64,000 nt of DNA from Calonectria ilicicola (Eukaryota; Ascomycota; Sordariomycetes; Hypocreales; Nectriaceae). The notes under the pieces are model-generated. The model was not told the DNA's origin, did not search any database, and saw only the letters and a list, made by a program, of their open reading frames with translations. This document shows, piece by piece, positions 44,673-56,272 of the stretch. The number at the start of each line of letters is the position of its first letter. The first letter of the stretch is position 1. Both the position numbers and the translations under genes were made by a program. The stretch spans positions 124,001 to 188,000 of the forward strand of contig CP085829.1 of the NCBI GenBank assembly GCA_020809705.1. The letters run 5' to 3'.

Positions 44673-45653
44673 TTAGTGTCCTGTGACTTCGTTGACTCGT
44701 TTCTGGACCCATTCCTCAAAAGTTGTTGGCTTTCGCCCCAATACCCACCCCAGGACATTTGGGGAGCCGTTGAGACCATATCTTTCGTACCATAGGACAA
44801 GCCTTTCAGCAACATCTAAATTTCCTGCGTTATAATTCTCACCGAATTGACCTTTGACCAGCTTCCGAACCGTCTCGAGATACGGGAGTTTAACAATCTT
44901 GATCTGCTTTCCCAAAATCTTCTCTGTGGATAAGGCAAGATCTTTGTAGGTGATAGGATAGGTCGAGCTCAATGGATACTCTGAGTGGTAGTGCTTCTCA
45001 CGCTCTTGAATTATCTTCAAAGTGGCCTCAGCTAGATCTTCGAGGAAGATGTGCGAGTTTGGAATAGTGTGGTCATACGGGAGGCTCAGAACGGGTTCAT
45101 CTTCTTGAATCCACTTTGAAATGGGATATAAATTCTCGGCCAAGAAGTTGCAAGGTTGTAAGACAGTATAGTTCAATTGGCTCTCAAAGAGATACTCTTC
45201 AATATACCGTTTGTTGTCATGGTTGAGAGGCTTCCGTAATTGCGGCTTCAGAACTGACGAAAAGCTGGCATGGTATGTTAATCGCTTGAGTTGGCATCGC
45301 AATTGAATTTGGTGAACTCACACAAAGTGCTGAAAATTTCCTTCTTTTTGCTCTGCTACAGCAGCATCAATGGCATAATATCCATTTTGAACTTCTTGAT
45401 GATGCATGCTCGGGCCTACATAGTAGACGGCAGTGACACCACGAAAGACCTCGCGAACTTGTCGTGGATCCCCTTGGTCGGCACGCACCACGTCAAATTT
45501 GGGATATTGAGAGCGGAGCCTGTCCTGGGAATCCTGACTGTTGACAACCAGACGGACATTATCGAAATACTCTGCCAATAAAGATACAAGCGGGCTGGCT
45601 TGTTTTCCTGCAGCGGCAAAAACGAGAATCAAATCTTGCTCCGAAGAAGGCAT
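44673..45653 (-). CDS. NmrA-like NAD(P)-binding protein
   Basis: 307 aa atypical SDR of the NmrA/HSCARG group, which bind NAD(P)(H) and act as redox sensors or reductases. Exons 45653-45322 and 45264-44673; the splice joins NFQHFV to FSSVLKPQLRK in phase. N-terminal strand LILVFAAAGKQASPLVSLL stands in for the usual GATGxQG motif (here AAAGKQ, a divergent form). Next come VRLVVNSQDSQDRL, DVVRADQGDPRQVREVF, AVYYVGPSMHHQE, and YTVLQPCNFLAENL where NmrA proteins have LRPxxFMENL. The start was chosen at MPSSEQDL; an ATG eight codons upstream (45677) is possible. Cytosolic or nuclear. The role could be regulatory or, if reductase-active, in a small-molecule pathway. Confidence 0.88.
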
Positions 45654-46431
45654 GGTGGCGATTGAGGAGTTAAGCAAGAAAGAAGTAATATTGTGCGGTT
45701 AGATATAATTCAAGTAGTTTACATTTAGATTAAACGGTCGAAGTGTAGCTGAGTAACATATTTAAGCAATTCCTCCTCGCCATCTCTTGATAGACCTGTC
45801 TTGGGCTTGGGATGCAATTTGTCAGCACAAAAACTGTCATGATAACACGTTTGTAAGCAGTATTGCGGATGATTTATGGCATCATTTTAGAGTTGAGCAA
45901 AGCAATTGATGCCCGCCGCGCATTGGTCCACTGTTCGACGGCATGACGGCATCGGAGGTGTTGTACGGAGTATCTCAAGGAAGAGTGGGACCCACTGCGG
46001 CCGGGCCGAGATGATCTCCAATTTTAATCCTGACTTCCGCGTATATGGCCATTTTTGTAAATGGTTGTCTTTGCTGTCAAGGTTACTTTATTGATTTGTA
46101 CCATTAAAATGCGGGGTTTTCGCGAGTCCAAATTCGCGACATTCTGGGCACAATGGCGCAATAATTGGTATTTTCAACTTAAATTCGCAAAATGGTAACG
46201 AACAAACAACAAGCCATGGTTTATCAAACAATGCCGTATTAGGCTGTGTTCTCATTTTTAGGATGGATTTTGACAAACCAGTCTAGCTAGTACACGATTG
46301 CAGCACGGATTGAGAGAATCTTGACCTCGCTTTTGTCATATTATCCAATGTGCCATGTTATAGTAAATATCTTCATGTCGATATCAGTACCTGTACTTAT
46401 TAGTTAACATGCTACATCTGCTTGATGTTCC
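45654..46431. other. Intergenic spacer
   Basis: 780 bp upstream of the NmrA-like gene and downstream of the CoA ligase gene. No supported gene. Confidence 0.6.
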
Positions 46432-48437
46432 TCATAGCTTCGCTTTCCTTCCCCTGCTGGGATCTCGTTCTCTTTCCCTCAGTAATCTTCGCAAAATCTT
46501 TCCACTTGGACTCTTTGGAATCAAGTCAACGAACTCAACACCTCCTTGTAACCATTTATGCCTAGCTTTGTGACCCTGCACGTGTTTTTTAATATCTACT
46601 GCGGCTTCATGATCATTTATGTTGCCAGATTTAACAACAAATGCTTTAGGCAACTCTCCAGCATGAGCATCAAAAACCGGAATTACAGCACAATCTGCAA
46701 CGAATGGGTGTGCAAGTAGATGTGCTTCGAGTTCGGCTGGTGCAACCTGGTGACCCTGTGCATCCTTGGTTAGTGTGACCAGAATAACATGGATTGATTT
46801 GCGATTTTAAATATACTTTGACCTTGATGAGCTCCTTTATTCGATCAACAATAAAGAGATGCTCGTTCCCAGATGGTGCTTTTCTAACCACCACCTCGTC
46901 ACCGGTACGAATCCATCTGCCGTCATCATGCCAGACGAATGTTTCGGCTGTAGCTTGGGTATTGTTGAAATAGCCCAGTGTCACTGAAGGGCTTTGGATA
47001 AATAATTCGCCAGGTGTGTCATACGTATGGACTTCATTCCCACTAGCGTCTATAATCTTGGCTTTTGTCCATGGGGCTAATGAGCCAACAGAACCTGTAT
47101 AGATATCCAATTCGCTGGTTGATGATACCACAGTTGCAGTCTCTGTCAAGCCTAGAATTCGTCAGATGGTAATCACAAAGCTAGATGGAAGTGAACTCTA
47201 ACCATAACCTTGGCCAATTTTCCAGTTTGGATATAGAGCTAGAATTTGATTTATTGTTTCATGTCCAAGTGGTGCTGCTCCGGTGTACAAATATCGTACG
47301 CTACCAAGATCATGCTTTTGACATTCTTCTTTATTGTTCAACATTTGAACCAAAATTGGTGGCACAAGAGAGAGTTGCTGGATTTTGAAACGGGCAATCG
47401 CTGCTAAGGATTGTTGAAGTTTAAACTGTGGCATCACTATTACTTCATCTCCACGATAAGTACCTACATGCGTAATGGGTACAAGGCCATAAATATGACT
47501 GAAGGGCAATGCACCAAGTATAACTTGGGTCTGTATAGCCTGAGCCTTTCGCGAGACAGATTCCAGAGCGCACATTTGGAGGATATTTGAAATGATGTTG
47601 TAATGAGATATCATCACAGCTTTCTAAATGAATTTGCTTAGCAAGATATTGCATATAATAGAGGAAAATGCATTACTGGAAGTCCTGATGTTCCGCTAGA
47701 GTAGCATAAGTATGCCACCTGACGAGCGCCTTGTCCAGAAATCCATTCGAAGTGAGGCAATTCAGGGAGGTTGCGTCCCTCCTCTATAAGGTCATCGATG
47801 GTTTTAAACTTTGCGTCACTCTGAACATTAGGCATTGGCAAAAGATAAATGTTGCTGGAGCTAATTCCCACTGCGTCTGCAGCTTTTATAGCATTTTCTA
47901 ACAATAGAACACATGTAGCCAATGCTTTTGCGCCAGAAGTCCGAAGTTGGTGTTCGAGTTCGGAGGCGGAATAGGCCGCGCTAGCCGGAGTCACAATGCC
48001 ACCCAAGCGATGGACAGCATGCGTAAAAGGAATATAATCAATCTGTGTTCGAAAGATTAATTTTAACCGCCTCATATTAACATGCCAGTATAGATATACT
48101 AACTGTGTTCAGTGAAAAGATCGCGATAACTTTCTCCCACTCTGAACCTTCGAGTGGATTGAGATGCAGCTCCTTGCCCAGAGCTCTCGCAAGATAATCT
48201 TCTCTCTCAATTACCTCAGGTACCGTGTACGATCTACCGGTGATACCACAAGTATAAGGATTGCGTGATTTTGCAAGATCAAAACGACCAAATTTTGGAT
48301 CATTGATGAACTGAGCAATGGTAATAGAATCATTCGGTCCTGTGGTATCATTAGCTTGTGTCAGGTTAGAAGGATTTTGAAGAATAGTATATACTTGTGG
48401 GTAAATCTGGGACCCATGATGGCGATGTGAACACCAT
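46432..48437 (-). CDS. Acyl-/4-coumarate-CoA ligase-like enzyme, peroxisomal
   Basis: ANL-superfamily adenylating enzyme, 574 aa, which activates a carboxylic acid as acyl-AMP and then acyl-CoA. Exons 48437-48395, 48339-48104, 48042-47677, 47623-47203, 47151-46817, 46755-46432; every phase closes. P-loop motif YSSGTSGLPKAVMISHYN (completed by splicing), the GALPFSHIYGL segment, GQGYGLTETAT (A5), RWIRTGDEV and FIVDRIKELIKVKGHQVAPAE (A7-A8), and the catalytic Lys in PKSPSGKILRR are all present. The protein ends KAKL: AKL is a recognised type-1 peroxisomal targeting tripeptide, so it probably works in peroxisomes, as do fungal 4CL-like enzymes for side-chain shortening of phenylpropanoid or fatty acids. 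Intact. Confidence 0.94.
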
Positions 48438-49138
48438 ATTGGATAGAATCAGCGTCAGTGATTTTTTATGTCCAGAAATGCAATCTGGTCTCTGTGAGAA
48501 GTATGATACTTTAATACTCATGACTTGTACACGCTGTGTTGAGCATGCATCAGTCATGCAAATGCTGTAACATGGCTACTTTATCCGAGGCCCGATCACC
48601 CCGAAATTAGTCGATCAGATGAATTTCGGTAGGTAGTCACGGGAGATAAAATACGACGTCATAAATAACAGCTTTGGCATTGCTTCTTTCCCGAACTGTC
48701 ACATTTAACCCCGTCTCTTTCACAAGCCTGTCATTTCAGGATCCGCTTTAGGATGAATCGGGGTAAACCCACCCGTTAGCGCCAAAATCCACCTCTTTTC
48801 TCCGATTAGTGAGCGGATTATCGCAATGGTCTTCGGAGCTTGGGGATAACTTCACTGCCAAGTAGTTGATTGATTGGGCATAGACTGGTAAGGTAAGGAT
48901 CGGCTATGCAGCCCACCGGTAAGGCGAGTCGGTAATTGCGCAGTCCATTTTCAGGGGACCTGCTCCATGCCTAAGCGATACACCAATTGATTCCAATTAT
49001 TTAAATGGCTAATCCAAAACCCATAGACACTTTAAAACAGTAGTAACCCCCCCCTACTTAACCATCTTGCTGAGAATCCTATGAATCATTACCGTCAATC
49101 ACCCTATCCTACCTATCGCATTTACGCATCTCGATCCA
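48438..49138. other. Divergent promoter region
   Basis: 700 bp between the CoA ligase (leftward) and the CocE-type hydrolase (rightward). No gene or RNA recognised. The divergent layout allows co-regulation. Confidence 0.5.
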
Positions 49139-51047
49139 ATGTTAGACCCACTCGCCCCATTCAAGTTCGTTGCCTACGGCCTTTTGAATCTGTTACGCGT
49201 GTATCAGATCCTTAGTGGACGAAAACCCGTCACAACTCGGCGACGGGAACTAGATGGCAAAGAGTTTGATTACACGATAGCACAGCGACCAGAAGGTAGG
49301 CAATTAGACTCCATCTCGCTTGTCACTTCCCGACCATTCTAATTTTGTGTCAGGGCCGTTTCTTCCCATATTTCCAATCAAGCCATCGCCTGGTACCAAA
49401 TACTCCAAAACCATTCTGAGGAAGGGTCACAAGAAAGAACTTATTTTCAAAGCACTGCACGAGGACATGATTTTCGAAGAAAATGTTCCAGTAACCATGC
49501 GTGATGGCATTACATTGTATCTCGACATCTTTCGGCCTGTAAATGAGGCCTTGGAATGTCCCATCATCATGGCCTGGGGGCCCTATGGCAAGCACCTTGG
49601 TAATCATGGTATGCTTAGCTCACAGCCAGGCTATGTGGGCATGAAACCAGACGACTTTAGCGGCTACGAAAATTTTGAGGGCCCTGATCCAGCGTTTTGG
49701 GTTCCGCAAGGCTATGCAATCGTTAATATTGATATTAGGGGATCCTGGAATTCCGAGGGCCTTCTCCACTATTGGGGAAAACAAGAGGAAAACGATGGGT
49801 GGGACGTGACTGAATACCTGGCAGCATTGCCTTGGTCCAACGGGAAGATTGGCATGTCCGGAAATTCTTGGCTGGCAATTTCGCAGTGGCATGTTGCTGC
49901 GGGTAGACCTCCTCATCTCGCTGCCATCGCTCCATGGGAGGGAATGTCTGATGGCTACCGAGATCAGCATAGAAGAGGTGGCATTCCTTCACCAGCGATG
50001 CCAAGCTTCCTTGGTTTAATTGTACCCAGTAAAACCTTGGTTGAGGATGCAGGTGGTATGGCTACCAAAAATCCGCTCTGGAACGGCTATTGGGACGACA
50101 AAAAAGCGGACCTAAGCAAAATCACAATACCTGCTTATATTGTCGCCAGCTACAGCAGCGGATTTCATGTTTCTGGGACCTTCCGTGGCTACAAAAACAT
50201 TTCATCGGAGCATAAATGGCTGAGGGTTCATGCTACTCAAGAATGGTATGACTACCTCCATGAAAGAGACGATCTCCTAAAGTTTTTCGACTATTTTTTA
50301 AAGGGAGTTCAAAATGACTGGTTGTCTACACCACCTGTGCGGCTTTCAATTTTGAGACACAACAACCCAGCGATTATCAATCAGACGTATGACGTGTACC
50401 CTCCTCCCGAGGCTGTATCAACCAAATTCTATCTCGACAGTAAAACATCTGATGCCAAAAAGGAGCGACCAACATCCATCGCCCAAAAGGCATACCGAGC
50501 CATTGAAGGCGAAGTGATTAATTTTGATGTCACTTTTGACAAACCAACAACACTCGCCGGTTATCCCAGTCTCTATCTCTACATGGAATCCGATGAGCAC
50601 GATGACATGGATGTTTTCGTGATTCTTCGGAAGCTCGATAAAAAGGGACAGCAAGTTGATCATCAAAACTACCCACTTTCGATTCCGGTCTCATCAGTGC
50701 CAAAGACAAACATTCCTTTCCTACAGGGGCCAACCGGAATGATTCGAGCCAGTCATCGCGAGGTTATTGAATCCCAGGAGACCCTTCCAGGAGAGATTTA
50801 CCATCCCCACACCAAGAAAGAAAAGATAAAGCCTGGACAAGTTATTGTTCTAAAATTTAGTACTTGGCCTATCGGCACTCGTTATGAGGCAGGTGAGTCG
50901 TTACGATTGAGTATTAGTGGGAAGCATTTAGGATATGCAGAGGACACGGCAGTCTCTTCGAATCCGAACTGGAATAAGGGAAACCACATTCTCCATACTG
51001 GTGGCGAGCATGCTAGTTACATTTCCCTTCCTGTTGTCTCCTCATAA
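49139..51047 (+). CDS. CocE/NonD family serine hydrolase
   Basis: 616 aa hydrolase of the X-Pro dipeptidyl-peptidase S15/CocE group (acylases and esterases on varied small substrates). Exons 49139-49295 and 49354-51047; splicing joins RPEG to PFLPIFPIKPSPG. Visible: VPVTMRDGITLYLDIFRP (first strands), MAWGPYGKH, VNIDIRGSWNSEG, and the nucleophile elbow IGMSGNSWLAISQWHVAA with the catalytic Ser. The C-terminal half is a jelly-roll-like module (GYPSLYLYMESDEHDDMDVF, LRLSISGKHLGY). No signal peptide; the N-terminal MLDPLAPFKFVAYGLLNLLR is amphipathic and might touch membranes. Divergent from the CoA ligase, so a shared pathway on an ester or amide substrate is possible. Confidence 0.93.
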
Positions 51048-51261
51048 AGACCTCATAGGATATAGCATCCCTCAATATCAAAATAAAACTCAGATGAGAT
51101 TGACGATTCCCGCGAGCCCAAAGGCTGGATTTTAAACAGAAATGTGCAAATAGCAAAAAGCAAGCCACATCGAATGAGAGTTGGTTGCTTGCAATTTCCA
51201 GGAGAGCTCCAGTTCGTTAAGAGAAAAGTCGACGAGAATGACTTCCCTGGCCCGTCTTTTT

Positions 51262-54174
51262 TCATCGGTTCATATCTAGGTCTTTGGCAACATCTAACCT
51301 CCTCAGAGTTGCCTGAACATGTTGAATTAATTCCTTTCTTCTAAGCCTGACTTCGGGGATGCCTTCAGTGTCTACGTTATCTAGCTTAATAAGGATTCGC
51401 TGCATAATTGCCTCGGATAGTTTTCGGTGCTCTTCCTCGCGCTTCCTATCATCCGATGGGGGTGCGGCCGAAAATTGGTCGCAGCGGGGCTTCCATTTGC
51501 TATCAAATTCATTTTTGAGTTCCTGTAACATCTCCATACCCGGAGAAGGAGCTGTGGCGGGAGCAGTAGCCGACGAGGGCAATTCAGGTGGTTCCAGAGT
51601 AGGAGTCTGGGCATCAGGATTACTAACTCCAACTGAGTTACTATCGCTTGCATCGCCCTGTTTCTTCTGTGTCGATTCAGTACCTTTGGTTTCCTCTTGT
51701 GATGTGTTGATGATTTCCGCATCCTCCTTTGAAGGGCTACTTGCTTCCTCTACATCGGTCCAAACAGCCATCAATGTACCATTGTTCTTAACACCAAATT
51801 TACGGATTGGAGCTACTTGATCCTTGAGCTGGCGTCCCTTGTAAATAAGCTTAATTTTAGATTCCATTCGCGGGGGAAGTTCCATCATTAAAGCAACTCG
51901 CTTCTGAACATCCAAGACTCTCAATCTGCCGTCTCCAATCGCGTATGCGGGAAAATGGGCGGAGTATGTGATATTCTTATTCTGGATTAAAAGAATGTCA
52001 TCCTCGGGCACGGGCTGAGCAGTCGAGTGTGCCCTAGGATAGTGGCCAGTAGTATTGACGTCTTCCGAAGTGATGTATTTAAAGTCCCCATCGGTGACGG
52101 CGGGCACGCTAGATAGGTCGCGAGAGATAGTCTCGTGACCCAGTAACCAACCATAACGGCTACCTAATCCTGGGCGTTCTATATTACCTTCGTTTTCATC
52201 GTCGACTTTTCCTGTTTGGGAAATTTGAGGGATTAGATCATAGTCTTGAACAGCTAGATTTGATGCCGTTTCTGGCAGAGAAGGATCGGCTACTTCTGAA
52301 GGTTCCTCTCTGACTTTCTGTTCTATATCTCCGCCCCTCTCTTCTTCATTTTGGACTTGAGAATCTTTGTTCCTTAAAGAATTACCCTGTTTAAAATCTC
52401 CTCTTTGCACGTGAAATCTGACGTGCGCTTGGAATATTTCAAGCGATGGCATCAATTTAAGGCACAAGGGGCACCTTGCTGTGTTTTCTTCGTTTCCTTG
52501 ACTTTGATCTTCTGCGACAGTGGGGTCATAGCCTTCGATGTGAATGGAAAGGTGCTTTTGATATGTTTTTGGCGACCAAATTTCTCTCTTGCAGAATAAA
52601 CAAAACTGTGAGGCACTTTCAGGCTCCGTCAGACCCTTCTCATGTGTTTCACCTGGGTTCACTTCGAGCTCTTCATCACTGTCGTTCTCATTTTCATCCG
52701 ATTCACCATTAGGGTCATCGCCATCATCATCATCATCCTGAAGATCAGGCAATGCAAATAATGCTAAATCTTCTTGATGACGGCCAACATGCCGCTGAAA
52801 TTGTTTAAAGGAAAACAATGTTTCATAACAGAGAGGGCATTCACCATGCTCATTTACAGACTTTTGTCGCTGGCAAAGTCTAATCATACCATCGATGTGA
52901 GAAGAGCCTGGTGTCGCTCCATGTGTTGTGTCCAGATGTTGTCTAAAGTTTTCGAGTGAGGTATATTCTTCGTCACATCCAAGGGTACAGATCCAGGTCT
53001 TCCAGTGATGTTTATGCACGTGGTCTGCCCATTGGTGGCGTCGCCCGAAGTCTTGATCGGGATTCGGACAATCCATTGCTAGACATATGTAAGGTTGCAG
53101 GTCTGCAAAGACATGTTTTCCAAAGGGGAGTCAGTATTCTATATTTGAACCCAGTGAAGGAAAGCCTACTTCCACAAGCGCCTCGAGGAGGCCGAGATCA
53201 TCGTAAAACAAAAGGGACATTCAAAAGGCCCATCCTCTGCCCCTGGAGGAAGAGCAGGGACTCTCCTGCGCTCTAAGGTTGTTGCAGTTGTTGCATAGGA
53301 TGTCTGTGTTCGCCATGTATCCGAATCGTCGTCTTCGTTCAATAAGGCCGTGGTGTTTTCTTTGTTGCTTTTCATATGTGCAGGGATTGAAGAGGCTACA
53401 GTGCTCTGCAAGCCATCGTTGTCACCATCACTCTCGAACCCATTTGCAATCTTTTGGTGGTGCATTTCCCGGTACTTGAAGTATTGCCGCCGACGAGAAA
53501 TGGATTTTCCCAATCTTTCGGTCACGTTGCTTGGCGCCTTTGAAAATTTGTTACGAACGTGCTGCACATCATACGGCTCGTAATGGGAGGTATCAGCTTG
53601 TGATGATTTCTTGAATCGATCATGGGGTGCTGGATTGCGGATAGAGACGGACAGTCTGAAAAGGCAGTTGATATCTTCGATGATACTAGCGAGTATTTGC
53701 GCCAGTTCAGAGGCAACTGGGATATCGAAATCAAACGATTCATCGTCAGAATCATCCTCGTCAATTTGGTCTACCGATGGTGCAAGTTTATCCCATGGTA
53801 TTCGTTTTCCAAGCAATATATCCCTCGCTACTGTTTTTAGTGACTCAGGTTTACACATGCGAAGGTTTGTATCACTTACCATCAGAGAGCAACTCCGCAA
53901 GATCCTGCAGGAGTGTACCAACCTGGTTCCGAATGTTGGAGGCGTCCCGAAGCCGATGATCAAGAGAGCTACTACCCTTCCTATGGGCGCCTATATTTGC
54001 ACTCCATATCTTGAACCTACTGCGCTCATTCTTGACTTTGTCAAGAGGCAGGTCATCAGGATTGTAAAGCAGCATGTTTTCACCAGATAGGACCCTGGGC
54101 GGAGATTCGGTCGCGCCACAGAGATTGTCAAACCCTCTGCGACAAAGTAAAACATTTTTTTCAATCGATTCCAT
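51262..54174 (-). CDS. C2H2 multi-finger protein fused to ubiquitin-like and BAG domains
   Basis: 937 aa by the best model. Exons 54174-53880, 53830-53170, 53119-51262. The N-terminal part (RFKIWSANIGAHRKGSSSLD, RLRDASNIRNQVGTLLQDL, then DVQHVRNKFSKAPSNVTERL and SRRRQYFKYREMH) belongs to a fungal-specific type of C2H2 protein. At least five Cys/His fingers lie at about 335-357, 361-385, 413-433, 490-512 and 534-555, with an acidic run (DDDDDGDD) between. From about 691 to 773 there is a ubiquitin-like domain (YSAHFPAYAIGDGRLRVLDV, KLIYKGRQLKDQ, FGVKNNGTLM). From about 846 to 929 there is a BAG domain (Hsp70 nucleotide-exchange co-chaperone; KREEEHRKLSEAIMQRILIK, GIPEVRLRRKELIQHVQATL). The UBL+BAG pair matches the stand-alone fungal BAG1-type protein. 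The second intron (53169-53120) must end in GG, not AG, to keep LWK-KHVFADLQPYIC, so this acceptor is non-canonical or mutated. Confidence 0.8.
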
Positions 54175-54479
54175 GTTTGTTGGCGAAGAGCTCTCTCCTG
54201 CGCGATTTTTTGGTGGTGTTCACTATCGCATTTGGGATGTTCATTCTGACCGTTTAGCCTCCTAAGTGGCACAGTCACTGCTGACCAATGATTACAACGA
54301 ATATCGCTGCCCCATGTGACGTTGGGGTATGGTCAGCATGGCTTTGGTGGCCAGGCATCGGCTTAATCACTCAGCCGCACTTCCCCTCATCAAATTTGCT
54401 AATTCCACCAGTCTGCCATCTTCAGGCCTTGCGCTACTTGGCTTGTACGAGTGAACATATTTTCCTTTTGTTGATTAAA
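54175..54479. other. Short divergent promoter
   Basis: 305 bp separate the start codons of the BAG-fusion gene (leftward) and the DUF7580-like gene (rightward), so the pair likely shares a bidirectional promoter. No clear TATA box. Confidence 0.5.
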
Positions 54480-56272
54480 ATGTCAGGTTTTGAAGTTGCT
54501 GGGATTGTTCTCGGCACTATCCCACTCATAGTTTCAGGGTTGGAATACTACATGAAGGGTCTTGGTGCTATACAGAACTTCCGATCGTACGAAAGAATTC
54601 TGAAGAGACTTATCATGAGCCTAAATACCGAACACGCTATGCTACGGAACATTTATGAAAAGATCCTGATAGGTATCGCCCCCCAGTCACGGATTGAGGA
54701 AATGATTGCCGATCCATTCGGGGAGCTTTGGAGAGAGAAGGAAATTTTCCGTCTGTTGCGGTTACGCCTCTGGAGTTCGTTTGAGATTTTTGAAGCGAGA
54801 GTCCACGATATGAGAGAGGCTATGGAGGAAATGACGGAAAAGTTAAATATTGGACCAAGCAGCAAGGTGAAATTAATTCTCTTATTATTTCTTGCGTGAT
54901 TTTGAGGGAAATTGCTGACAAAAGATAGGTTGAGTGGACCGAGAGCACATCAATTATGAAGCAATTGAAGCGCCTCAAGTTCATTTTGCAGCAATCATTC
55001 TACGATGAAATTCTAAAGAGAATCGACGACGGGGTTTCGGCTCTCGAAAGACTAGCCATGTTAGACACAGAGCTTGAGCTTCAAAGAAAGTCTCGTTCGC
55101 AAGACCGAATCAATAAACTCGTGAACAAGGTATCCAAAAGCATCTACCACGCATTGCGTTCGGCTATGGCATGTAATTGCCCAATTCGACATGATGTAGG
55201 ATTGAAACTATCACCTCCGCCATCGGCCGCCATCCCAAAGGACGAAGATGACGAGATAACCAAGGAGTTTCAATTTCAGCTTGCCATTTCACATCTGAGA
55301 CGCTCACAGTCGCTTTATCCTGGACCTTGGAGCGAGATTCTACTTCAAATGAGTAAAGACGTGGAACAGACTGCGTCAATTGTAACAAAAATGACTGCAT
55401 CTTCGAAAAAAGGCGGCAAGGTCTCGTTTGCAGTAGCGGACCTCGAAAAGGAGAACCAGCAGGCGCGTACTTCGGTCGTCACGCTGTCGACGATTTCCAG
55501 CCTTGCCCTTCATACAATTCAAATACATCCCAGTTCCCAGCAGTCTCAATATATTGGCAATCTCTGTCACGTCACAGGATTTCAAGGGAACAAAAACATG
55601 ACGGAGCAGTGTGGGCATATTCAGGACCCTTCCACGTCAATGAAATGCAAGTACGAGGTTCACGTGCTCGAATATCCAGACACCAATAATGAGTGGTCTT
55701 TGGTACCATTGCGAAATTTATTATCAAATCCAGATTTGCTGCACCATGACAGATTGCATCTGGCTTGGGTGGTTGCATGCAGTGCTTTGCAAATGCGAGG
55801 CACACCATGGATATCGAGTGATCCCAGCAGCGGTGAAGTTTACATCGCGTGCAAAGAGAGTGTATATCTTTACAAGAACATCTACATTGTCAAGAATCTT
55901 CCTGAACAAGCACAACCAAAACCTAATCAAACCTCAACGTTGTCCACTGGCAATACATTTCTATTGTCACTCGGAATATTGCTAGTAGAGATCATTCTAG
56001 GACAACCTATAAAGACTCTTCAATCAGGACACGGGTCTGCCGTTGAAGATGGTATTACACAACAGGTGTTAGATTACGAGACTGCAAATAGCCTCCTGGG
56101 TCGAGTCAAAACAGCAGGAGGACCCAGATACTGCAACGCTGTAGAGGCATGTCTTCAATGCGACAGACACCTTTTGAAATCAAGTCTTGGGCAGAATTTT
56201 CTCTCAAGTGAGATATTTGCAGGAATTGTTGGTCCTCTTGAACAAGACTTGAAGGTGTTGATGATGGATTAA
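54480..56272 (+). CDS. DUF7580-like helical fungal protein
   Basis: 576 aa. Exons 54480-54866 and 54929-56272, phase 0. The N-terminus SGFEVAGIVLGTIPLIVSGL is the hydrophobic start typical of a large fungal family annotated DUF7580 or related to HeLo/prion-inhibition proteins. A long helical region follows (RILKRLIMSLNTEHAML, HDMREAMEEMTEKLNIG, QLKRLKFILQQSFYDEILKR). The C-terminal part resembles a degenerate kinase-like lobe (HHDRLHLAWVVACSALQMRG, GNTFLLSLGILLVEIILGQP, YCNAVEACLQCDRHLL), without catalytic residues. Such proteins often lie beside NLR, HET or C2H2 genes in fungal genomes. Function unknown; a signalling or cell-death role is inference. Start chosen at the first ATG giving MSGFEV. 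Confidence 0.75.
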
